Origin: Sepiola atlantica
Taxonomy: Eukaryota > Mollusca > Cephalopoda > Sepiida > Sepiolidae
NCBI GenBank assembly: GCA_963556195.1
Contig: CAUVYP010001208.1
Span: 496,001-560,000 of the forward strand
DNA: 64,000 nt
Direction of reading: 5' to 3'
Part shown: piece after piece, positions 51,151-61,009 of the stretch
Position numbering within the stretch: position 1 is the stretch's first letter
Layout of the letters: every line of letters starts with the position of its first letter
Translations under genes and position numbers: made by a program
Notes under the pieces: model-generated
What the model saw: only the letters and a program-made list of their open reading frames with translations
What the model was told of the DNA's origin: nothing
Databases searched by the model: none

Positions 51151-53196
51151 AAATTTAGCGCGTTTTAAAGTTGATATCGCTTTTGTTTATAACTTCCACA
51201 TTTATTCGAATTGTGCAACGAAACTTTGCACAGATTAGCGGAGTCACATTTTCTACTGCAGTACTAAGTTTCAGAAGTGCAGCTCTTGTACTGCCGGAGA
51301 TATGTCGATACAAACTGAATACGCAAAACATCGACGAAATTTAGCGCGTTTTAAAGTTGATATCGCTTTTGTTTATAACTTCCACATTTATTCGAATTGT
51401 GCAACGAAACTTTGCACAGATTAGCAGAGTCACATTTTCTACTGAAGTACCAAGTTTCAGAAGTGCAGCTCTTGTACTGCCATAGATATGTCGATACAAA
51501 CTGAATACGCAAAACATCAACAAAATTTAGCGCGTTTTAAAGTTGATATCGCTTTTGTTTATAACTTCCACATTTATTCGAATTGTGCAACGAAACTTTG
51601 CACAGATTAGCGGAGTCACATGTTCTACTGAAGTACCAAGTTTCAGAAGTGCAGCTCTTGTACTGCCGGAGATATGTCGATACAAACTGAATACGCAAAT
51701 CATCAACAAAATTTAGCGCGTTTGAAAGTTGATATCGCTTTTGTTTATAACTTCCACATTTATTCGAATTGTGCAACGAAACTTTGCAGACAGTCGCGGA
51801 GGCACATGTTCTACTGAAGTACCAAGTTTCAGAAGTGCAGCTCTTGTACTGCCGGAGATATGTCGATACAAACTGAATACGCAAAACATCAACAAAATTT
51901 AGCGCGTTTTAAAGTTGATATCGCTTTTGTTTATAACTTCCACATTTATTCGAATTGTGCAACGAAACTTTGCACAGATTAGCGGAGTCACATGTTCTAC
52001 TGAAGTACCAAGTTTCAGAAGTGCAGCTCTTGTACTGCCGGAGATATGTCGATACAAACTGAATACGCAAAACATCAACAAAATTTAGCGCGTTTGAAAG
52101 TTGATATCGCTTTTGTTTATAACTTCCACATTTATTCGAATTGTGCAACGAAACTTTGCACAGATTAGCGGAGTCACATTTTCTACTGAAGTACCAAGTT
52201 TCAGAAGTGCAGCTCTTGTACTGCCGGAGATATGTCGATACAAACTGAATACGCAAAACATCAACAAAATTAAGCGCGTTTTAAAGTTGATATCGCTTTT
52301 GTTTATAACTTCCACATTTATTCGAATTGTGCAACGAAACTTTGCACAGATTAGCGGAGTCACATGTTCTACTGAAGTACCAAGTTTCAGAAGTGCAGCT
52401 CTTGTACTGCCGGAGATATGTCGATACAAACTGAATACGCAAAACATCAACAAAATTTAGCGCGTTTTAAAGTTGATATCGCTTTTGTTTATAACTTCCA
52501 CATTTATTCGAATTGTGCAACGAAACTTTGCAGACAGTCGCGGAGACACATGTTGTACTGATGTACCAAGTTTCAGAAGTGCAGCTCTTGTACTGCCGGA
52601 GATATGTCGATACAAACTGAATACGCAAAACATCAACAAAATTTAGCGCGTTGTAAAGTTGATATCGCTTTTGTTTATAACTTCCACATTTATTCGAATT
52701 GTGCAACGAAACTTTGCACAGATTAGCGGAGTCACATGTTCTACTGAAGTACCAAGTTTCAGAAGTGCAGCTCTTGTACTGCCGGAGATATGTCGATACA
52801 AACTGAATACGCAAAACATCAACAAAATTTAGCGCGTTTTAAAGTTGATATCGCTTTTGTTTATAACTTCCACATTTATTCGAATTGTGCAACGAAACTT
52901 TGCAGAGAGTCGCGGAGGCACATTTTCTACTGAAGTACCAAGTTTCAGAAGTGCAGCTCTTTTACTGCCGGAGATATGTCGATACAAACTGAATACGCAA
53001 AACATCAACAAAATTTAGCGCGTTTTAAAGTTGATATCGCTTTTGTTTATAACTTCCACATTTATTCGAATTGTGCAACGAAACTTTGCACAGATTAGCG
53101 GAGTCACATGTTCTACTGAAGTACCAAGTTTCAGAAGTGCAGCTCTTGTACTGCCGGAGATATGTCGATACAAACTGAATACGCAAACTATCAACA

Positions 53197-53382
53197 AAAT
53201 TTAGCGCGATTTAAAGTTGATATCGCTTTTGTTTATAACTTCACCATTCTTTAGAATTGTGCAACGAAACTTTGCAGAGATAAGCGAAGTCACATGCTCT
53301 ACTGAAGTACCAAGTTTCAGAAGTGCAGCTCTTTTACTGCCGGAGATATGTCGATACAAACTGAATACGCAAAACATCGACA
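53197..53382 (+). repeat. D-class monomer 16
   Basis: It starts AGCGCGATTT instead of AGTGCGATTT, a partial reversion to the A/B state shared only with its duplicate at 55616. Confidence 0.9.
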
Positions 53383-54312
53383 AAATTTAGCGCGTTTTAA
53401 AGTTGATATCGCTTTTGTTTATAACTTCCACATTTATTCGAATTGTGCAACGAAACTTTGCACAGATTAGCGGAGTCACATTTTCTACTGCAGTACTAAG
53501 TTTCAGAAGTGCAGCTCTTGTACTGCCGGAGATATGTCGATACAAACTGAATACGCAAAACATCGACGAAATTTAGCGCGTTTTAAAGTTGATATCGCTT
53601 TTGTTTATAACTTCCACATTTATTCGAATTGTGCAACGAAACTTTGCACAGATTAGCGGAGTCACATTTCCTACTGAAGTACCAAGTTTCAGAAGTGCAG
53701 CTCTTGTACTGCCATAGATATGTCGATACAAACTGAATACGCAAAACATCAACAAAATTTAGCGCGTTTTAAAGTTGATATCGCTTTTGTTTATAACTTC
53801 CACATTTATTCGAATTGTGCAACGAAACTTTGCAGACAGTCGCGGATAGGCCTTTTCTACTGAAGTACCAAGTTTCAGAAGTGCAGCTCTTGTACTGCCG
53901 GAGATATGTCGATACAAACTGAATACGCAAAACATCAACAAAATTTAGCGCGTTTTAAAGTTGATATCGCTTTTGTTTATAACTTCCACATTTATTCGAA
54001 TTGTGCAACGAAACTTTGCACAGATTAGCTGAGTCACATTTTCTACTGAAGTACCAAGTTTCAGAAGTGCAGCTCTTGTACTGCTGGAGATATGTCGATA
54101 CAAACTGAATACGCAAAACATCAACAAAATTTAGCGCGTTTTAAAGTTGATATCGCTTTTGTTTATAACTTCCACATTTATTCGAATTGTGCAACGAAAC
54201 TTTGCAGACAGTCGCGGAGACACATGTTCTACTGAAGTACCAAGTTTCAGAAGTGCAGCTCTTGTACTGTTGGAGATATGTCAATACAAACTGAATACGC
54301 AAAACATCAACA

Positions 54313-54499
54313 AAATTTAGCGCGTTTTAAAGTTGATATCGCTTTTGTTTATAACTTTCTACATTTATTCGAATTGTGCAACGAAACTTTGCACAGATTA
54401 GCGGAGTCACATGTTCTACTGAAGTACCAAGTTTCAGAAGTGCAGCTCTTGTACTGCCGAAGATATGTCGATACAAACTGAATACGCAAAACATCGACA
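54313..54499 (+). repeat. 187-bp monomer (A2), first copy of a duplicated insertion
   Basis: It reads AACTTTCTACATTT for AACTTCCACATTT near 54353-54366. It also carries CTGCCGAAGATATG. The identical change recurs at 56732. Confidence 0.93.
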
Positions 54500-55615
54500 A
54501 AATTTAGCGCGTTTTAAAGTTGATATCGCTTTTGTTTATAACTTCGACATTTATTCGAATTGTGCAACGAAACTTTGCACAGATTAGCGGAGTCACATTT
54601 TCTACTGAAGTACTAAGTTTCAGAAGTGCAGCTTTTGTACTGCCGGAGATATGTCGATACAAACTGAATACGCAAAACATCAACAAAATTTAGCGCGTTT
54701 TAAAGTTGATATCGCTTTTGTTTATAACTTCCACATTTATTCGAATTGTGCAACGAAACTTTGCAGACAGTCGCGGAGGCACATTTTCTACTGAAGTACC
54801 AAGTTTCAGAAGTGCAGCTCTTGTACTGCCGGAGATATGTCGATACAAACTGAATACGCAAAACATCAACAAAATTTAGCGCGTTTTAAAGTTGATATCG
54901 CTTTTGTTTATAACTTCCACATTTATTCGAATTGTGCAACGAAACTTTGCAGACAGTCGCGGAGACACATGTTGTACTGATGTACCAAGTTTCAGAAGTG
55001 CAGCTCTTGTACTGCCGGAGATATGTCGATACAAACTGAATACGCAAAACATCAACAAAATTTAGCGCGTTGTAAAGTTGATATCGCTTTTGTTTATAAC
55101 TTCCACATTTATTCGAATTGTGCAACGAAACTTTGCACAGATTAGCGGAGTCACATGTTCTACTGAAGTACCAAGTTTCAGAAGTGCAGCTCTTGTACTG
55201 CCGGAGATATGTCGATACAAACTGAATACGCAAAACATCAACAAAATTTAGCGCGTTTTAAAGTTGATATCGCTTTTGTTTATAACTTCCACATTTATTC
55301 GAATTGTGCAACGAAACTTTGCAGAGAGTCGCGGAGGCACATTTTCTACTGAAGTACCAAGTTTCAGAAGTGCAGCTCTTTTACTGCCGGAGATATGTCG
55401 ATACAAACTGAATACGCAAAACATCAACAAAATTTAGCGCGTTTTAAAGTTGATATCGCTTTTGTTTATAACTTCCACATTTATTCGAATTGTGCAACGA
55501 AACTTTGCACAGATTAGCGGAGTCACATGTTCTACTGAAGTACCAAGTTTCAGAAGTGCAGCTCTTGTACTGCCGGAGATATGTCGATACAAACTGAATA
55601 CGCAAACTATCAACA

Positions 55616-55801
55616 AAATTTAGCGCGATTTAAAGTTGATATCGCTTTTGTTTATAACTTCACCATTCTTTAGAATTGTGCAACGAAACTTTGCAGAGAT
55701 AAGCGAAGTCACATGCTCTACTGAAGTACCAAGTTTCAGAAGTGCAGCTCTTTTACTGCCGGAGATATGTCGATACAAACTGAATACGCAAAACATCGAC
55801 A
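55616..55801 (+). repeat. D-class monomer 17
   Basis: Duplicate of the D at 53197 in the 2419-bp block, with the same AGCGCGATTT and GAGATAAGCGAAGTC. Confidence 0.9.
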
Positions 55802-56731
55802 AAATTTAGCGCGTTTTAAAGTTGATATCGCTTTTGTTTATAACTTCCACATTTATTCGAATTGTGCAACGAAACTTTGCACAGATTAGCGGAGTCACAT
55901 TTTCTACTGCAGTACTAAGTTTCAGAAGTGCAGCTCTTGTACTGCCGGAGATATGTCGATACAAACTGAATACGCAAAACATCGACGAAATTTAGCGCGT
56001 TTTAAAGTTGATATCGCTTTTGTTTATAACTTCCACATTTATTCGAATTGTGCAACGAAACTTTGCACAGATTAGCGGAGTCACATTTCCTACTGAAGTA
56101 CCAAGTTTCAGAAGTGCAGCTCTTGTACTGCCATAGATATGTCGATACAAACTGAATACGCAAAACATCAACAAAATTTAGCGCGTTTTAAAGTTGATAT
56201 CGCTTTTGTTTATAACTTCCACATTTATTCGAATTGTGCAACGAAACTTTGCAGACAGTCGCGGATAGGCCTTTTCTACTGAAGTACCAAGTTTCAGAAG
56301 TGCAGCTCTTGTACTGCCGGAGATATGTCGATACAAACTGAATACGCAAAACATCAACAAAATTTAGCGCGTTTTAAAGTTGATATCGCTTTTGTTTATA
56401 ACTTCCACATTTATTCGAATTGTGCAACGAAACTTTGCACAGATTAGCTGAGTCACATTTTCTACTGAAGTACCAAGTTTCAGAAGTGCAGCTCTTGTAC
56501 TGCTGGAGATATGTCGATACAAACTGAATACGCAAAACATCAACAAAATTTAGCGCGTTTTAAAGTTGATATCGCTTTTGTTTATAACTTCCACATTTAT
56601 TCGAATTGTGCAACGAAACTTTGCAGACAGTCGCGGAGACACATGTTCTACTGAAGTACCAAGTTTCAGAAGTGCAGCTCTTGTACTGTTGGAGATATGT
56701 CAATACAAACTGAATACGCAAAACATCAACA

Positions 56732-56918
56732 AAATTTAGCGCGTTTTAAAGTTGATATCGCTTTTGTTTATAACTTTCTACATTTATTCGAATTGTGCAA
56801 CGAAACTTTGCACAGATTAGCGGAGTCACATGTTCTACTGAAGTACCAAGTTTCAGAAGTGCAGCTCTTGTACTGCCGAAGATATGTCGATACAAACTGA
56901 ATACGCAAAACATCGACA
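56732..56918 (+). repeat. 187-bp monomer (A2), second copy of a duplicated insertion
   Basis: Same insertion and same CTGCCGAAGATATG as the monomer 2419 bp upstream. The pair dates the insertion before the block duplication. Confidence 0.93.
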
Positions 56919-57848
56919 AAATTTAGCGCGTTTTAAAGTTGATATCGCTTTTGTTTATAACTTCGACATTTATTCGAATTGTGCAACGAAACTTTGCACA
57001 GATTAGCGGAGTCACATTTTCTACTGAAGTACTAAGTTTCAGAAGTGCAGCTTTTGTACTGCCGGAGATATGTCGATACAAACTGAATACGCAAAACATC
57101 AACAAAATTTAGCGCGTTTTAAAGTTGATATCGCTTTTGTTTATAACTTCCACATTTATTCGAATTGTGCAACGAAACTTTGCAGACAGTCGCGGAGGCA
57201 CATTTTCTACTGAAGTACCAAGTTTCAGAAGTGCAGCTCTTGTACTGCCGGAGATATGTCGATACAAACTGAATACGCAAAACATCAACAAAATTTAGCG
57301 CGTTTTAAAGTTGATATCGCTTTTGTTTATAACTTCGACATTTATTCGAATTGTGCAACGAAACTTTGCACAGATTAGCGGAGTCACATTTTCTACTGAA
57401 GTACCAAGTTTCAGAAGTGCAGCTTTTGTACTGCCGGAGATATGTCGATACAAACTGAATACGCAAAACATCAACAAAATTTAGCGCGTTTGAAAGTTGA
57501 TATCGCTTTTGTTTATAACTTCCACATTTATTCGAATTGTGCAACGAAACTTTGCAGACAGTCGCGGAGACACATGTTCTACGGAAGTACCAAGTTTCAG
57601 AAGTGCAGCTCTTGTACTGCCGGAGATATGTCGATACAAACTGAATACGCAAAACATCAACAAAATTTAGCGCGTTTTAAAGTTGATATCGCTTTTGTTT
57701 ATAACTTCCACATTTATTCGAATTGTGCAACGAAACTTTGCAGACAGTCGCGGAGGCACATTTTCTACTGTAGTACCAAGTTTCAGAAGTGCAGCTCTTG
57801 TACTGCCGGAGATATGTCGATACAAACTGAATACGCAAAACATCAACA

Positions 57849-58033
57849 AAATTTAGCGCGTTTTAAAGTTGATATCGCTTTTGTTTATAACTTGACATTT
57901 ATTCGAATTGTGCAACGAAACTTTGCACAGATTAGCGGAGTCACATTTTCTACTGAAGTACCAAGTTTCAGAAGTGCAGCTCTTGTACTGCCGGAGATAT
58001 GTCGATACAAACTGAATACGCAAAACATCAACA
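57849..58033 (+). repeat. 185-bp monomer (A1)
   Basis: It reads TAACTTGACATTT for TAACTTCCACATTT near 57888-57900. The related TAACTTCGACATTT in nearby monomers (57331) suggests loss of one C from that variant. Confidence 0.92.
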
Positions 58034-58963
58034 AAATTTAGCGCGTTTTAAAGTTGATATCGCTTTTGTTTATAACTTCCACATTTATTCGAATTGTGCA
58101 ACGAAACTTTGCAGACAGTCGCGGAGGCACATTTTCTACTGAAGTACCAAGTTTCAGAAGTGCAGCTCTTGTACTGCCGGAGATATGTCGATACAAACTG
58201 AATACGCAAAACATCAACAAAATTTAGCGCGTTTTAAAGTTGATATCGCTTTTGTTTATAACTTCCACATTTATTCGAATTGTGCAACGAAACTTTGCAC
58301 AGATTAGCGGAGTCACATGTTCTACTGAAGTACCAAGTTTCAGAAGTGCAGCTCTTGTACTGCCGGAGATATGTCGATACAAACTGAATACGCAAAACAT
58401 CAACAAAATTTAGCGCGTTTGAAAGTTGATATCGTTTTTGTTTATAACTTCCACATTTATTCGAATTGTGCAACGAAACTTTGCAGACAGTCGCGGAGAC
58501 ACATGTTCTACTGAAGTACCAAGTTTCAGAAGTGCAGCTCTTGTACTGTAGGAGATATGTCGATACAAACTGAATACGCAAAACATCAACAAAATTTAGC
58601 GCGTTTTAAAGTTGATATCGCTTTTGTTTATAACTTCCACACTTATTCGAATTGTGCAACGAAACTTTGCAGACAGTCGCGGAGGCACATTTTCTACTGA
58701 AGTACCAAGTTTCAGAAGTGCAGCTCTTGTACTGCCGGAGATATGTCGATACAAACTGAATACGCAAAACATCAACAAAATTTAGCGCGTTTTAAAGTTG
58801 ATATCGCTTTTGTTTATAACTTCCACATTTATTCGAATTGTGCAACGAAACTTTGCACAGATTAGCGGAGTCACATGTTCTACTGAAGTACCAAGTTTCA
58901 GAAGTGCAGCTCTTGTACTGCCGGAGATATGTCGATACAAACTGAATACGCAAACTATCAACA

Positions 58964-59149
58964 AAATTTAGTGCGATTTAAAGTTGATATCGCTTTTGTT
59001 TATAACTTCACCATTCTTTAGAATTGTGCAACGAAACTTTGCAGAGATAAGCGGAGTCACATGCTCTACTGAAGTACCAAGTTTCAGAAGTGCAGCTCTT
59101 TTACTGCCGGAGATATGTCGATACAAACTGAATACGCAAAACATCGACA
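58964..59149 (+). repeat. D-class monomer 18, last in the window
   Basis: A typical haplotype with GAGATAAGCGGAGTC and CATGCTCTACTG. LIV upstream, A3 with CTGCAG downstream. No D follows in the remaining 4.8 kb. Confidence 0.9.
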
Positions 59150-61009
59150 AAATTTAGCGCGTTTTAAAGTTGATATCGCTTTTGTTTATAACTTCCACAT
59201 TTATTCGAATTGTGCAACGAAACTTTGCACAGATTAGCGGAGTCACATTTTCTACTGCAGTACTAAGTTTCAGAAGTGCAGCTCTTGTACTGCCGGAGAT
59301 ATGTCGATACAAACTGAATACGCAAAACATCGACGAAATTTAGCGCGTTTTAAAGTTGATATCGCTTTTGTTTATAACTTCCACATTTATTCGAATTGTG
59401 CAACGAAACTTTGCACAGATTAGCGGAGTCACATTTTCTACTGAAGTACCAAGTTTCAGAAGTGCAGCTCTTGTACTGCCGGAGATATGTCGATACAAAC
59501 TGAATACGCAAAACATCAACAAAATTTAGCGCGTTTTAAAGTTGATATCGCTTTTGTTTATAACTTCCACATTTATTCGAATTGTGCAACGAAACTTTGC
59601 AGACAGTCGCGGATAGGCCTTTTCTACTGAAGTACCAAGTTTCAGAAGTGCAGCTCTTGTACTGCCGGAGATATGTCGATACAAACTGAATACGCAAAAC
59701 ATCAACAAAATTTAGCGCGTTTTAAAGTTGATATCGCTTTTGTTTATAACTTCCACATTTATTCGAATTGTGCAACGAAACTTTGCACAGATTAGCGGAG
59801 TCACATTTTCTACGGAAGTACCAAGTTTCAGAAGTGCAGCTCTTGTACTGCCGGAGATATGTCGATACAAACTGAATACGCAAAACATCAACAAAATTTA
59901 GCGCGTTTTAAAGTTGATATCGCTTTTGTTTATAACTTCCACATTTATTCGAATTGTGCAACGAAACTTTGCAGACAGTCGCGGATAGGCCTTTTCTACT
60001 GAAGTACCAAGTTTCAGAAGTGCAGCTCTTGTACTGCCGGAGATATGTCGATACAAACTGAATACGCAAAACATCAACAAAATTTAGCGCGTTTTAAAGT
60101 TGATATCGCTTTTGTTTATAACTTCCACATTTATTCGAATTGTGCAACGAAACTTTGCACAGATTAGCGGAGTCACATTTTCTACTGAAGTACCAAGTTT
60201 CAGAAGTGCAGCTCTTGTACTGCCGGAGATATGTCGATACAAACTGAATACGCAAAACATCAACAAAATTTAGCGCGTTTTAAAGTTGATATCGCTTTTG
60301 TTTATAACTTCCACATTTATTCGAATTGTGCAACGAAACTTTGCAGACAGTCGCGGAGACACATGTTCTACTGAAGTACCAAGTTTCAGAAGTGCAGCTC
60401 TTGTACTGCCGGAGATATGTCGATACAAACTGAATACGCAAAACATCAACACAATTTAGCGCGTTTTAAAGTTGATATCGCTTTTGTTTATAACTTCCAC
60501 ATTTATTCGAATTCTGCAACGAAACTTTGCACAGATTAGCGGAGTCACATTTTCTACTGAAGTACCAAGTTTCAGAAGTGCAGCTCTTGTACTGCCGGAG
60601 ATATGTCGATACAAACTGAATACGCAAAACATCAACAAAATTTAGCGCGTTTGAAAGTTGATATCGCTTTTGTTTATAACTTCCACATTTATTCGAATTG
60701 TGCAACGAAACTTTGCACAGATTAGCGGAGTCACATTTTCTACTGAAGTACCAAGTTTCAGAAGTGCAGCTCTTGTACTGCCGGAGATATGTCGATACAA
60801 ACTGAATACGCAAAACATCAACAAAATTTAGCGCGTTTGAAAGTTGATATCGCTTTTGTTTATAACTTCCACATTTATTCGAATTGTGCAACGAAACTTT
60901 GCAGACAGTCGCGGATAGGCCTTTTCTACTGAAGTACCAAGTTTCAGAAGTGCAGCTCTTGTACTGCCGGAGATATGTCGATACAAACTGAATACGCAAA
61001 ACATCAACA

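Larger units (their letters stand above)
49291..53754 (+). repeat. 12-monomer higher-order repeat (2232 bp x 2)
   Basis: 49291-51522 and 51523-53754 share the order A2, B2-Q, A2, A1-Q, A1 or A2, B1, A2, B2, A2-LIV, D, A3 with CTGCAG, A1. Both D monomers have AGCGAAGTC, and the closing A1 in both has GCCATAGATATG (near 51480 and 53712, 2232 bp apart). Copies differ at single bases and in the class of the fifth monomer. The second copy overlaps the 2419-bp duplication that begins at 52453. Confidence 0.87.
52453..57290 (+). repeat. Tandem duplication of a 13-monomer block (2419 bp x 2)
   Basis: 52453-54871 and 54872-57290 are the longest near-identical pair seen. Shared private markers, all 2419 bp apart, include GCGCGTTGTAAAG, GCAGAGAGTCGCGGAGG, GCCATAGATATG, ACTGCTGGAGAT, CTGTTGGAGATATGTCAATA and ACTTTCTACAT. 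The last is a one-base insertion, which makes the unit 13 x 186 + 1. No difference between the copies was noticed by eye. This is a very recent amplification or, possibly, an assembly duplication. Confidence 0.94.
57291..61009 (+). repeat. Mixed right-domain stretch including a C-A1 dimer repeat
   Basis: The module A2, B1-Q, B2, A2-LIV, D, A3 with CTGCAG, A1, C at 58220-59707 matches the order of the 9-monomer unit at 42222-46499. It is followed by C-A1 dimers at 59522-59893 and 59894-60265 (372 bp apart). B2 monomers are frequent (57663, 58034 and 58592). The 185-bp monomer at 57849 lies here. Confidence 0.78.

Noticed and set aside
57442..58041. Longest open frame, 199 codons on the plus strand
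   Set aside because: It arises where the 185-bp monomer at 57849 shifts one open satellite frame into another. The protein is translated satellite with no domain.
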